DNA of 64,000 bases, from assembly GCA_963851385.1 (NCBI GenBank), contig CAWKPE010000026.1:34570-98569 (forward strand), written 5' to 3'. Source of the DNA: CAWEFA01 sp963851385. GTDB lineage: Bacteria > Bacteroidota > Bacteroidia > Bacteroidales > DTGW01. The notes beneath the pieces were generated by a model. It searched no databases. It was not told the origin of the DNA and worked only from the letters and a program-made list of their open reading frames with translations. Below, piece after piece: positions 35,941 to 47,344 of this stretch (its first letter is position 1; each line of letters begins with the position of its first letter). The translations under genes were made by a program, and so were the position numbers.

Positions 35941-36496
35941 ATGAATTTCAAAAAATATTATCGGCAATTAGCTGGGCTTTTTGTAGCTACTGTAATAAAT
36001 GCCCAGGTTCCATAAAACAATTTATGAATTCAAGGTAACAACTATTGATGGAAAGGAGTTTGATTTCTCATCTTTAAAAGGTAAGAAAGTGATGATTGTG
36101 AACACCGCTTCAAAATGTGGGAATACTCCTCAATATGCCGATCTTGAAAAATTGTACAAGAATTATGGAGGAGATAAATTTGATAATTATTGGTTTTCCG
36201 GCTAATAATTTTCTTTGCCAGGAACCAGGAACAAATGCTGAAATCAAGGAATTTCTGTACAAGAAACTATGGTGTGACATTTCCAATGATGTCAAAAATT
36301 TCGGTAAAAGGAAAAGATATTCATCCGCTTTATCTTATGGTTGACCAAAAAAGAATATAATGGAGTGATGGATTCGGATGTAAAATGGAATTTTCAAAAA
36401 TATTTGATAGATGAAAATGGACATCTGGCAAAAGTTATTGCTCCAAAGACAAAACCAATGGATGATGAAATTGTAAATTGGATTAAGGCAAATTAA
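35941..36496 (+). pseudogene. Glutathione peroxidase-family thiol peroxidase, several frame breaks
   Basis: The start at 35941 gives a signal-like leader (MNFKKYYRQLAGLFVATVINAQ). The frame then shifts near 36015; removing one T restores AQVPKTIYEFKV. The peroxidase core follows: FDFSSLKGKKVMIVNTASKCGNT with the active-site Cys (not selenocysteine), GFPANNFLCQEPGTNAEI with the conserved Gln, and VKWNFQKYLIDENG with the catalytic Trp. Further breaks are near 36180, 36290 and 36345. The C-terminus DDEIVNWIKAN ends at 36496. Joined, it would be a ~180-residue exported peroxide-reducing enzyme. As written it cannot be made as one chain. Confidence 0.8.
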
Positions 36497-36502
36497 ATTA
36501 TT

Positions 36503-38174
36503 TTATTCATTAAAATATTTGCCTATTTTACTAAGAAGCAATTCAATGTCAATTGGCTTGGATATATAGTCATCACAACCTGCTGCAATACATTTTGCTT
36601 TATCTTCTTTTAATGTATAAGCTGTTTGAGCAATAATTGGTATTTCCTTTCGAAACTTTTTAATTTCTTTAATAGCTTCATATCCGCTCTTTTCAGGCAT
36701 TTTAATATCCATTAAAATCAGGTCAATTTTATTAATTGTCTTGCAAAGTTCAATAGCTTGTTTGCCATCCCTAACATGCAACAGTTGAACTTGTGTATCA
36801 GCAAAAACTGCTTCAAGGAAACGATAATTTACTTCATCATCTTCTGCGATTAACATTACTTTGTTACGCCACTTGGTCCATGGTTCGCTTTTTTCAGCAT
36901 TTTCATCTATGGAAATTTCATCACTTTTTTGTAAAGGTATTGTGAAATAAAATGTAGATCCTTTACCGATTGTGGAATCGACAAATATTTTGCCTCCCAT
37001 AATTTCAACAATTGCACGGGAAATCGTAAGCCCAAGACCTGTATTACGATGTTTTATAGTTGTAAACTTCTTCTTTGATTTTAAACCTGTTGAAGAGATA
37101 TTTTTGTGCTTCTTTCGGAATTCCAATTCCTGTATCTTTTACAAAAAATTGTATATGACGGCTATCATTTAAATCATATCCAAATTGAATGTATCCTTTT
37201 TCTGTAAATTTTAATGCATTATCCAGTAAATATGACATTACCTGATTATACGTCCGGGATCAGTATATATGGATGATATTTCCTTTGCAACCGGTAATTT
37301 TAAGAACAATTCGATATTTTGTTTTTTACGGGTTTGCAATTCTTTGTTATACTCCTCATACAATTCATTAAATAGTTTAACAAGGTTAGTTTCAGAATTA
37401 TTAATGGTAATTTCACCAGATTCAAATTTTGATAATTCAGTAATATCGTCAATAAGGGAAAGAAGATGCTTGCTTTTATTTTTTACAATAGTAAGGTATT
37501 CTTTTTTATTTTCTGATGAAATATCTCCAATGTTAATCAGTTCATTAAAACCAATGATGGCATTCATCGGCGTTCTGATTTCATGCGATATATTTGAGAG
37601 AAAAGTTGTTTTTATTCTATTTGATTCTTCTGCTTTTTCTTTTTCTTTTGCCAGTTGTTCTTCAAAATGTTTCTGTTCAGTGATGTCAAAAGCTATACCC
37701 AGAATAAACCGGGAACCTTTTTTTTTCTCTTTTAAGAATAAGGTCCGGCACAAAATAACCTTTTGTTTGTGATTTTTGTCATCATAAAAACAGAATTCAA
37801 TTTCAGTTTTACGTCTTTTATTTATAAGGTGTAGAATTATTTCGAAGAGACTGGTTTTGCATTCGTTGACTATTTTTTTTAAGGATCAATGTTAAATTGA
37901 TTTTTTATCTGCTTTAAGATTTATCAAATGGGCAAACTCATCTGATAGCCAGACAATATTTTCGATCTGGACTATAAATCCAAAATCCAGTATTTGAGGC
38001 CAGGAAAGCTTTTTTATAAAATTCAAGTATTTCTATTTCTGACCGAAAATTAAGTTTTTGGATTAATCTAAATTCAGGGTAAGAGATATCAGCTTTTTCG
38101 ATAGCATTTATAGCAATTTTCCCGGCTCTTAATTTCAAATGCTTAATCGAAGCACTATCTTTTTCTTTTTTCAT
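36503..38174 (-). pseudogene. PAS-hybrid histidine kinase, broken into several frames
   Basis: Successive minus-strand frames read as one kinase: start MKKEKDSASIKHLKLRAGK, a PAS-like region (ILEFYKKAFLASNTGFWIYS, then KGSRFILGIAFDITEQKHFE), HisKA with the phospho-acceptor in FLSNISHEIRTPMNAIIGF, an ATPase domain (LLDNALKFTEKGYIQFGYDL; VKDTGIGIPKE; RNTGLGLTISRAIVEIMGGK), and a C-terminal receiver (MLIAEDDEVNYRFLEAVFA; DLILMDIKMPEKSGYEAIKE). Breaks are near 37900, 37745, 37240 and 37080. Domain order and catalytic residues are complete once joined (~550 residues). A GAF/PAS sensor gene lies directly upstream and may feed this kinase. Confidence 0.78.
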
Positions 38175-38203
38175 AAATCAGGCGGGTTAATTGATAAATT
38201 TAA

Positions 38204-40474
38204 TCAAAATAATTCCACTTCAATATTTTGAATGAAAGCAGTATAAGTATGATCATCTCCGACTTTAGCTTCAGATAGTAAAAAGAGAACAGGTTTTTCT
38301 TCACCATTACTATTTTTTATATTGACTTCTTTTCTTACACCAACAATTTTGTCTGTTCCAGGAGTTACATATTTTTTTACAAATTCATCGTTTTTAATAG
38401 ATCTTTTGAGAATAGTATTTTGACATTGTTTCCAATAGCTTCTTTTCTATCAATTCCCCATAAATCTTGAGCAGCCTGATTAAAAAATTCAATAGAACCA
38501 ACTGCGTTAATTGTAATAATTGCATCAAGCGCACCTTCAAGAGTAAGTTCGGTCCTTACTTTTATAATTTCAATTTCTTTGAACTGTAACTTCATTTCTT
38601 CCTTAGCTTCATTTAGCTTTTTAGTCAAGCTCTTCACCTGCAAGACGTAATTTTTCTTCTTGTATACGTAATTGTTCATTTTGGATGGCTGTTTCAAATT
38701 CCATTTGTTTTTCTTTCGTGATATCACTTGCAATAAAAACAACTTTTGAAACATCACCATACATATCCATTACGGCAGTATAAGTACCTCTAAACCATTT
38801 TACTTCGCTATTTTTATCAACTTTTCTTACTTGCCCCATAAAAGGTTGTCCGCCAATAACATTTTTCCAGGTAACCTTAAAGCTGTCTATATCATCCCGA
38901 TGTATTAAATCAAAAATTTTCTTTCCGATTAATTCTTTTTCTGTATAATTTAAAGTATTTAGAAATAATTCGTTTACACTTGAAATACGACCCTCGGGCT
39001 GCATTTCAACTTTAATACTTGAACGATTCAGAGCATCAATCTGGCCTTCATAATCGAGGCTTTGTTTCTTTTGTTCGGTAGTATCAATTGCAAGGAAAAG
39101 TATTTTTTCAACAGAATCATCTTCTTTTCTTACACAAGTGTAAGTAGCCATAGTCCAAAGATCTTGTCCCTGTTTGGTAACATGTTTCATATAACCTTCA
39201 AAATGTTTACCTCCATTGGCAAGTTCTTCCCATAAAGGTTCAAACCATTCGCGGTCTTTTTTGTTGATGAACATTGAAATATGTTTTCCTTCTACTTCAA
39301 TATTGCTCAAATAACCCAGTTTATTAAGAAATTTGGTGTTGGCGTAAATCAATGTACCATCGGTAAGATATTCTGCTCTAATTAGAGTATGATTAACAGA
39401 ATTAGTAAAACTAATAAATTTTTCCGATTGCCGGGCTGCTTCTTCTTGCGTTGCTTGCAATTCTTCCATGTTTTGTCTCATTTGCTCTTCTTGTTTGGCA
39501 AGTATCTCTGCTTGTTCACGCGACTCTTTTAAAAGCTCTGATGTACGAAGATTTGTTTTAACGCTTGATAGCGTAGAAGCTATGCTTTCAGCGATTTTTT
39601 CCACAAAATCTACTTCAAATTTCTCAAATTTCTTAAATGATGCGAGTTCAATAACACCGTGAATTTCATTATTGAAAATAAGTGGAACAATGAGTATACA
39701 TCGTGGATTGGCTTTACCTAATCCGGATGTTATATTAAGGTAACCGTCAGGAACTTCGGTAAGAAAGATAGTTCTTCTTTCTAAAGCACATGTACCTATT
39801 AATCCTTCGGACCATTCGATATGTTTATTTGCAAATTTTTTACGATCATAAGCATAGGCTCCTGTTTGTTCAAAATATTTGTCTCCATTTTTAGATTCCT
39901 GTACAAGAAAAAAACCTCCCTGGTTTGCTTTTATATATTTAACCAGATTAATAATTATATTATATGAAAGCGTATTAAGATCATTATTGTTTTGTCGTAA
40001 GATTTCTCCAAATTTCGCGAGACCTTCAGAAATCCAATTGCGCTGGTCATCTTCCTTTTTTCTGAAAGCTGTCTCTTCTTTGCTTTTTTTAAGACTATCT
40101 CTTAGTTCAATAAGTGTTTTGCCAAGTTTATCTTTATCTTCAGTAAATTCGTAAGTTGTTTCAAAATTATCCTGAATGAGATTGTTAACAAAGTCAAGTA
40201 CTTTCTTGGATTTATCGGTTTCACGCTGAAGGCTTTCATCTAATTTTGATTCGATAGTAAATGTTTCTTTTTCAATAAGGTATGCTAAAATACCAAGAAA
40301 TACGGGAAGAAAATCTATTATATAATATGAAGGAAATATTTTATGAAGGTAAATAAATGATTTCAGTGATAGAGTAAGATTGCTATATAACGAACCAGCA
40401 AACCAGATAATCAAGATGAAGAACAACCCGGCTATTATTCCCCAAACCGTATATTTGTTACTTTTTACTAACAT
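38204..40474 (-). CDS. Membrane GAF-PAS-PAS-PAS sensor protein without kinase domain, two frame breaks
   Basis: The N-terminal frame (38621-40474) has two membrane helices (VWGIIAGLFFILIIWFAG; YYIIDFLPVFLGILAYLI), a coiled linker, a GAF domain (~165-320, FFLVQESKNGDKYFEQTGAY; GVIELASFKKFEKFEVDF), a glutamine-rich coiled coil and two PAS domains (~365-475, ending FLAIDTTEQKKQ; ~490-600, ending FIASDITKEKQM). The next frame adds a third PAS (GALDAIITINAVGSIEFFNQ). A further frame (break near 38380) ends it at 38204 with HTYTAFIQNIEVELF. No HisKA, ATPase or output domain follows, so it is probably a sensory or adaptor protein. The downstream hybrid kinase starts 30 bp later. Confidence 0.78.
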
Positions 40475-40803
40475 ACTAAATGAAAAATGTTTAAAAATTT
40501 TTCCGAAGTTACTTTATTATTTTATAAAGAATTTCAGGTAAAAACATTATCATCGTTTCAATAAACCGAACAACCATTTCTGTAAATTATAATTCAGATT
40601 TTAATTTCGCTTGTCTGATTTACCAATATTTATATTGATATTAAAGCCATACAAAACAGAAATAAAATATGATACAGAACTGAATAGGTTTATTATAGAA
40701 CAACTAAAAATAGTCATTATTTTTCAAATAGTAATTTTTTTAGGAATTAAAGGACTATGATGAATTCCATGAAAACCGGTAAATTTTTTCCTCAAAAAAT
40801 AAC
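40475..40803. other. Gene-free AT-rich spacer
   Basis: About 330 bp between the GAF/PAS sensor start and the cheB end. I see no open frame worth calling, no strong hairpin with a T run, and no repeat. Confidence 0.6.
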
Positions 40804-41887
40804 TTAAGAATTTGCTTTCATAGAAGCTGCTTTTATAGCATGCGCAGCAATTTGTTCCAACGGCAGTACTTTATCAGCAGCACCAAGCTTAATAGCCTCA
40901 TTTGGCATTCCAAATACTATACATGTTTTCTCATCTTGTGCAATAGTATATGCACCAACTTCTTTCATTTCAAGAAGACCTTTTGCACCATCATCACCCA
41001 TACCGGTCATTATCACACCAATTGAATTAATACCGGCATATCGGGCAGTCGATCTGAATAAAACATCAACTGAGGGACGATGACGATTTACAAGTGGGCC
41101 GTCTTTTATTTCGACATAATATTTTGCACCACTTCGTTTAAGCAACATATGATGATTGCCTGGTGCTATAAGGGCACGTCCACGAATTACAGAGTCACCA
41201 TTTTCAGCTTCTTTAACAGTTATTTTGGAAATATCATTGAGTCGGTTAGCAAATGAGCGAGTAAAATATTCTGGCATATGTTGAACAATCAATATTCCCG
41301 GGCAGTCTAGAGGCATACTCTGGAGAAAAACCTGGATAGCATCGGTACCACCAGTAGAAGCGCCAACGGAAATAATAGTCTCAGTAGTTTTAATCATTGC
41401 TTTATTACTCTTTGTAATAGGAATGACTAGCATCCGCTGTAAGTTTAGGCTGAACAGTAACTTCTATATAAGTTTTTCTTTTAACACGAGACATTGCTGC
41501 AGCCTTGACCGCATCACATATACGAATTTTTGATTCTTCAATAAACTGCTTGGTATTCATCTGCGGTTTAGTGATAATTTCCAGAGCACCAAATTCAAGT
41601 GCTTTCATTCCTGTTTCAGTACCTTCAGCTGTAAGGCTTGATATTACAACAACAGGTATAGGATGTTGCGACATTATTTTTTTCAGGAATGTAAGCCCAT
41701 CCATTCTTGGCATTTCAATGTCGAGAGTAATAACATCCGGGATTTCATTTTGGATTTTTTTTGCCGCAAAAAATGGATCTGATGCAGAACCCATCACTTC
41801 TATATGTGGATCTGTTTCAAGAATGCTGGTCAGAGTTTGTCTAACAACAGCCGAATCATCTACAATCAGAACCTTAATTCTTTTCAT
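40804..41887 (-). CDS. cheB: CheB, receptor methylesterase/glutamine deamidase, one frame break
   Basis: The N-terminal receiver (start ATG at 41887; the GTG at 41914 is nine codons earlier) carries VLIVDDSAVVRQTL and the phospho-acceptor Asp in VITLDIEMPRMDGL. The C-terminal esterase has the triad Ser in SVGASTGGTDAI, His in LIAPGNHHMLL and Asp in GMGDDGAKG. The two halves are in frames that overlap at 41405-41433. Dropping one A in TACAAAGAG joins them as YYKSNKAMIKTT. CheB, when phosphorylated by CheA, removes methyl groups from chemoreceptors. It forms the end of the cheR-kinase-cheD-cheB group. Confidence 0.92.
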
Positions 41888-41917
41888 TGAAATATTATCT
41901 ATTTTACAATTCACGTA

Positions 41918-42380
41918 TCAGGCCTTTTGAATAAATTTTTGTTTTATTTCAAAAGTTTCTGTATTATATAATATTTTCCGTCCTAATTTTCCGCCTACAC
42001 TTTGTCCAACTAACCGGAATTTTTAATTCTTCAAGCATTTCCAATGCAAGTTTTATGTTTCTTGCTCCTATATTAAATTGAGTGACACTGGTTTGAATAA
42101 CTTCACCTCCGCCAAAAATTTTTGCCTGAAGATTATTTTTCAAACAACCCAGTGATAACATCTTTTCTACTAATCTTTCAATAGCAATATTTCCATATTT
42201 TGGCGAGGCAAGTCCCTGCCCATTCCAGAGAGGCAGCATATAATGATTTAATCCGCCAACCCTTATTGTGGGGTCATATATACATACTGCTACGCAAGAC
42301 CCTAGAATAGTTGTAACCATATGTGGGGTTTTGCTTGCAAACAATGCTGCAGGGTATAAGAAATGAACATTTTCTTCCAT
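41918..42380 (-). CDS. cheD: CheD, chemoreceptor glutamine deamidase, one frame break near the end
   Basis: The catalytic Cys and His are in TTILGSCVAVCIYD and VGGLNHYMLP, with KIFGGGEVIQTS and NIGARNIKLALEMLEEL following. In the uncorrected frame the protein ends abnormally (TKCRRKIRTENII). Removing one A of AAAG near 42005 gives the expected tail SVGGKLGRKILYNTETFEIK and a stop at 41918. CheD deamidates receptor glutamines and can interact with CheC-type phosphatases; no cheC is seen here. It lies between the kinase-like gene and cheB. Confidence 0.92.
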
Positions 42381-42393
42381 GCCTTGCTATTCC

Positions 42394-43291
42394 TTAAAAT
42401 ATTTCTTCTTCGTCAAACAAAAATTCATTTCCATCTGTTGAAAACCCAGCTATATTAGTTTTTGCTTCAGGTATTGAAAGCGTAAATATGGCACCTTTAT
42501 TTATTTCGCTCTTTATATCAATTTTACCCTGCAAAAGGTCAATAACAGCTTTATTAATTGACAGACCTAAACCATGTCCTCTATTTAATGAGTTAATACC
42601 GGAATCAAGTCGTTTAAACCTGTCGAAAATAATTTTCTGATTTGCTTCCGAAATTCCTGTTCCAAAATCCTGAACCATCATATGTACTATATTTTCTGAT
42701 TTCCACAATCTGATAATGATTTTATTATCGTCATAACTAAATTTTATTGCATTGCTTATAAGATTTGCTACGGCAAGTTTGACTTTTTCAGGATCGGTTT
42801 TAAAGTAAAAAATATTTCCTTTAGCCGGTTTTATATCAAACTGAAACTCCATTGCAATGTTTTTCTTTTTTGATTCTATTCGAAATGCATCTATAATACT
42901 TTTTACCAAGATTTTTAAATCAACATTTAAGATTTCAGGATAAATTTCACCGGCTTCAATTTTAGCGGCTAAAAATATATTTCGAAGTTGAAAATCTAGA
43001 TTAAATGCTTCGGAATGAATGAGAGCAACCATTGATATTACTTTCTTCCAGTTCTCTTTTTTAACTGCAAGTATATTCCTTGAAAGGCCTAAGAATTGAA
43101 GTAAAAGGATTGATTATTTCATTTGTAATATTAGAAATGAAATGACTTTTCAAGGCTTCAGATTCTTCTAGTTTTTTATTTACAATTTTCAATTCTTCTG
43201 TTAAATCTTTCAATTCCTGAATGGTTTTTGTATTGTCATCAAACCTTTTTTGTAATTCATCAATTAATTCCTGATCAGTATGTTTGCTCAT
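42394..43291 (-). CDS. Histidine kinase-like protein with Asn in place of the phospho-acceptor His; one frame break
   Basis: The N-terminal frame (43061-43291) is a coiled coil followed by FISNITNEIINPFTSIL, which aligns with the kinase X-box SNISHEIRTPL but with Asn where His should be. Removing one base near 43078 continues the frame as GLSRNILAVKKENWKK into a four-helix segment and an ATPase domain: LAVANLISNAIKFSYDDNKI, VQDFGTGISEANQKI and GHGLGLSINKAVIDLLQGKI. The ATP site looks complete, so it may act on another protein, or serve as an ATP-dependent scaffold. It is embedded between cheR and cheD, so a chemosensory role is likely. Confidence 0.8.
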
Positions 43292-43333
43292 AAAGTTTTT
43301 GCTTTTAGAGGTTATATTAAATAATAAAGTTAA

Positions 43334-44197
43334 CTAATTATTTGTCTTTATAAAAATGGTAGGTTTAATCTGTTTTAAAGGTACCTTCATACTTGTTATG
43401 GATTCAGAGTGTCCCAGAAAAAAGTAGCCACCGGTTTTTAATTTAGTACATAGTTTGTTAATGACATTTTCTTGTGCTTCTCTGTCGAAGTAAATAAGTA
43501 CATTTCGACAAAAAATAATATCGAAAATCTCGCTTATATTATATGTACTATCCATAAAATTAAATCTTGCATAAGAAGTTTTGTTTCTGAGTTCGGAAAT
43601 AATTCTTACTGTAGGATTTGTGCGGTCTTTACTTTTTAAAAAATATTTACGTTTATATGTTAAAGGTATTTCATCGACCCTGTTTTCTTTATAAATGGCA
43701 TCAATTGCAGTATTCAGAATGCGGGTTGATATGTCAGTACCAAATATAGAAAAATCGAAATATTGATACTTTTCTTTGCATTCACTTAAAATAATAGCAA
43801 TAGTATATGGTTCTTCTCCGCTTGAACAGCCGGCACTCCATATTTTTAAGGGTCTTCTTCCCTGATTAGAATCAATAAACTCAGGTACAACAGTATTAGC
43901 TAGAAAGTCGAAATGTACAGGTTCCCGGAAAAAATCAGTTTTGTTGGTGCTGACAACATCAATCATGTGAATTACTTCGTTGTCTTGTCCTTCTTTGCTA
44001 AAAACATAATTTACATATTCTTTGAAAGATGTTATACCAAGCTCCCGCAACCTCTTTTGAAGTCTGCTTTGCAACATAACTTTTTTGACAGGAGGCATTC
44101 TGATACCATATTCATTATATATAAATTCGCTTAGTTTTTTAAATTCCTCGTCGCTTAATTTAGCTTTAAAAATTTCATTTAATAACTGTATTTGCAT
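43334..44197 (-). CDS. cheR: CheR, chemoreceptor methyltransferase
   Basis: 287 residues. The N-terminal helical domain (IYNEYGIRMPPVKKVMLQSR; LQKRLRELGITSFKEYVNYV) precedes the SAM-binding domain with TDFFREPVHFDFL, IWSAGCSSGEEPYTIAI (~residue 118), FGTDISTRIL and DIIFCRNVLIYFDREAQENV, ending GHSESITSMK. CheR methylates receptor glutamates using S-adenosylmethionine. It carries no TPR extension. It is transcribed with the kinase-like gene, cheD and cheB downstream, with a 158-bp gap from the chemoreceptor gene upstream. Confidence 0.95.
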   Translation of the reverse strand: MQIQLLNEIFKAKLSDEEFKKLSEFIYNEYGIRMPPVKKVMLQSRLQKRLRELGITSFKEYVNYVFSKEGQDNEVIHMIDVVSTNKTDFFREPVHFDFLANTVVPEFIDSNQGRRPLKIWSAGCSSGEEPYTIAIILSECKEKYQYFDFSIFGTDISTRILNTAIDAIYKENRVDEIPLTYKRKYFLKSKDRTNPTVRIISELRNKTSYARFNFMDSTYNISEIFDIIFCRNVLIYFDREAQENVINKLCTKLKTGGYFFLGHSESITSMKVPLKQIKPTIFIKTNN

Positions 44198-44355
44198 AAT
44201 TCACGCTATTTCTATGGTTTTAATGTTTATTATTTCAAGTAAAATCGACATTCCAATTTGCCAGCTTCTTACATAAAACCTTTTAAATATATTATGTTTT
44301 AGATTATATTAATTGATTATTGATACCTTTTATGAGCTTTAGTTAAAATGGCAAA

Positions 44356-46543
44356 TTAAAACCTCTCATAATTATCATCAGTAATTTTTTCTTTTTTATC
44401 GCTTAAATCAATAATTGCACCTTTTCTAACTTGTTTTGGTACATTATTTAATCTTGTAGCTTTAGGCTTTTGCTCTACTTCTTTAGTTTTTAAAATAGCT
44501 GGCTTAACAGGTTCAGTAACTTTTTCCTTTATTTGAACAAAATTTTTCTGAGGTTCCTGCTTAACCTTTAATTCGGTAGTCTTAGCTATGGTTTTAATTA
44601 TTTCTTTTTCCTTAGGCAGGTTTTTTTGTTGTAAAGGTTTTTTTGTTTGCTCTATTACAGATTTTTTAACAGCAGTAAAGAATGAAATAATTTTCTTGAG
44701 CTTTTCAGCCTGATGAGATAAGTTTTCAGCATTAGCAGCCATATTTTCTGATGTTGATGCATTTTGCTGAGTTACCATATTTAGCTGTTGAATAGCAGCA
44801 TTAATTTGTTCGGCCCCGGCATTTTGTTCTTTACTGGCCGCAGCAATTTCCTGAATTAATTTGGCTGTTTTTTCAATTTCAGGGACAATAGCTTCTAATT
44901 GATTTCCTGCTGCTTCGGATACGTGTACTCCTGATTTAGAAAGTTCATCTATTTCTTCGGCGGCAGATTTACTTCTTTCAGCCAATTTGCGCACTTCAGC
45001 AGCTACAACTGCAAAACCGCGACCATGTTCGCCTGCCCGTGCTGCCTCCACGGCGGCGTTTAAAGCGAGAATATTTGTCTGGAAAGCAATATCATTAATA
45101 ATTGTTATTTTTTCTGCAATTTGTTTCATTGAGTGAACAGCTGTTAAAGTAGTTTTTGAACCACCTTTTACACTTTCAGCTGCTTTTAATGAAATGAGTT
45201 CTGTTTGTTTAGAATTATCCGAATTTTGTTGAATATTAGATACCATTTGTTCCATTGATGACGAAACTTCTTGAGCAGATGCAGCCTGCTCATTTGCTCC
45301 CTGAGCCATTGTCTGGGCATCATGACTAATTTGAAGGCTGGCATTTGCTATTGTATTTGCACCTTCCAGCACTTCACCTATTATATCATTTAGTTTAACT
45401 ATCATGACTTTTAAGGCTTCTGCCAGTTCACCAATTTCATCTCTTTGAGATATTTCAATTTTAGCCTCTAAATTTCCTTCCGATACTTGTTTAGCGAACG
45501 CAACTCCTTTTCTAATGGACTTTGAAACACTTCTTGTAATTAAAAAGGCAAAAAATATTGCTATTATAATCATAACGATAAGTCCTATTATAACAGCATT
45601 TTTGGATTCATTAACGAATTGCTTGGTTTCACCAGCATTACTCTTTGATTTATTTATGCTTTGTTCTGATATTGATAAGAAATCTGATATAAATTGATTT
45701 GTCAAATTAACATCACTTGTGGCAATATTTTTTATATCATTGAAAATAGAAAGATCCTCACCTGCGAGAGTTTTAGTATCGCTTATTTGATTCTTAACTT
45801 TGCCAATTTGATTATTTTCTTCGCCTTTTATAGTACTCTGAAGAGTTCCCAACTGTGTTTCAACTTCTTCAAAGTTGCCAATAGCAAGTTGAATTTTTTC
45901 GGAAGATTGAGCAATATAAATATTTTCAAGCAGATTAAAGCCTTCAATAGCTTTATTGGAAATTAAATTAAAATTATTTATCCTGTTTAATCTTTCACTT
46001 ATCCAATATGGCTTTGCACCATTAGCTATTTCATAACTAAGAATGTTTTTTTGAAGATCAATATATTTTTTGCTATCGGTGTAAAAATCAGTTTTTAATT
46101 GTTCTATTTTGGTTTTATTTTGAAGTATTAATGAAGTCTTACTCTCCATTGTTGAAATATTGGTTTCATAATCTGTGATAGTTTTTTCGGTGTTATTAAC
46201 TATGGTTTTAAAACTTTCAAGATTGACATGGTTTTCAGTCATTTCCCTGGCAATTTTCAGATATGATCTCAAAGAATCGAGATATTTTCCTGCCTTCATC
46301 AAGATAATTTTTATCCAAAGTAAATGAAAAATTTTGCTGTGCAAGAACTACTTTACCTGCTGACGAAGTAATATTGTTTGATACTATTGACATAGGAAGG
46401 TATTCATCACTTAATGATGAAGCTTTCTCATCGATATTGATAAAGTTGAGAAACGAAATTCCTCCAAAAAATATCAGAAGAAGAATTATTGTACCAAATG
46501 CAAGTGTCAATTTGGTTGCAATTTTAAAATTTTTCCATCTCAT
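44356..46543 (-). CDS. Methyl-accepting chemotaxis protein, one frame break in the sensor domain
   Basis: The N-terminal frame gives a basic start and helix ATKLTLAFGTIILLLIFFGG. Dropping one A near 46290 joins GRK to YLDSLRSYLKIAREM and a long helical periplasmic sensor domain. The second helix (NAVIIGLIVMIIIAIFFAFL, ~residue 270-290), a HAMP domain (SVSKSIRKGVAFAKQVSEGN) and the signalling hairpin follow, with the invariant tip IAFQTNILALNAAVEAARAG. The C-terminal ~130 residues are a Lys/Glu/Pro-rich tail ending DDNYERF. It has a strong Shine-Dalgarno, rare in this phylum. It clusters with CheA/CheW and is probably their receptor. Confidence 0.9.
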
Positions 46544-46550
46544 AGAATTA

Positions 46551-46558
46551 CCCTCCTT
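46551..46558 (-). promoter_or_regulatory. Strong Shine-Dalgarno of the chemoreceptor gene
   Basis: Read on the minus strand, AAGGAGGG stands 7 bases before the ATG. Most genes in this window have no such site, so this one stands out. Confidence 0.8.
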
Positions 46559-46787
46559 ATTTAGGTGAATGGTGTGAAAGGTAGTGCATTAAAGTTAAGA
46601 AATTTTATTAGTTAGATTAGGAAATATATAAATTTTTTTGACAGGAGCAATAAAATGAGCGTTCAATGTTTAAAGTTCAAGGTTTTAATTTTGAATATCT
46701 AAAGATATGAAGTTCTGAAATACTTATTTTCAGATAAGCTGTAATTCCATTCTCAGAAACCAATATTTTTTAAGCGTATTGTAAAAC

Positions 46788-46812
46788 AAAAAACTCCAGG
46801 AAAATCTGGAGT
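46788..46812 (-). terminator. Rho-independent terminator after cheW
   Basis: On the minus strand: stem ACTCCAG/CTGGAGT, loop ATTTTC, then six T. It lies 22 bp after the cheW stop codon and separates the cheY-cheA-cheW transcript from the chemoreceptor gene. Confidence 0.85.
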
Positions 46813-46834
46813 TCGAAAATATGTTGCGTAAAAA

Positions 46835-47344
46835 TTATTTTACTGTTTCTTCTTGTCCTTCATGGAAGGATTCTTTAAGAATACTTAATTCATCAGTTGA
46901 AAATATTAAATCCATATTCAGGATCATAATGAATTCCTCGTCAACTTTTGCAATGCCTTCAATAAATTCAGATCTATAGCGTGTTCCAATGCTGGGCGGA
47001 GGCTGGATGTTTAGGTCGTCTATTTCTAGTACTTCCTGTACCGAATCAACTAAAGCACCTACGTGAACGGACTCATTATTCAAAAAAATATCAAGTACCA
47101 GAATACAGGTATTGGTGGTATACTCTGTTTCAGGCATATCAAACTTTATTCGTGTATCAACCAAAGGCAGAACAGAGCCGCGCAAATTGATGACACCTTT
47201 CATATATGCAGGAGCTTTAGGAACTTTTGTAACTTTAGTCATTTCAAGTATGTTTAATACTTTACTTACGTTGGCAGCAAAATATTCGTTGCCTAATTTA
47301 AACGTCAAATATGAATTAATTTTACTTTTCTTTTCAGTACTCAT
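46835..47344 (-). CDS. cheW: CheW, chemotaxis coupling protein
   Basis: 169 residues. The SH3-like coupling fold is evident: YLTFKLGNEYFAANVSKVLN, VPKAPAYMKGVINLRGSVLP, TRIKFDMPETEY and VDSVQEVLEIDDLNIQPPPS, with FIEGIAKVDEEFIMILNMD. CheW links CheA to chemoreceptors. The start codon overlaps the last codons of cheA by four bases and is preceded by GGAGGA. A terminator follows. Confidence 0.95.
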   Translation of the reverse strand: MSTEKKSKINSYLTFKLGNEYFAANVSKVLNILEMTKVTKVPKAPAYMKGVINLRGSVLPLVDTRIKFDMPETEYTTNTCILVLDIFLNNESVHVGALVDSVQEVLEIDDLNIQPPPSIGTRYRSEFIEGIAKVDEEFIMILNMDLIFSTDELSILKESFHEGQEETVK

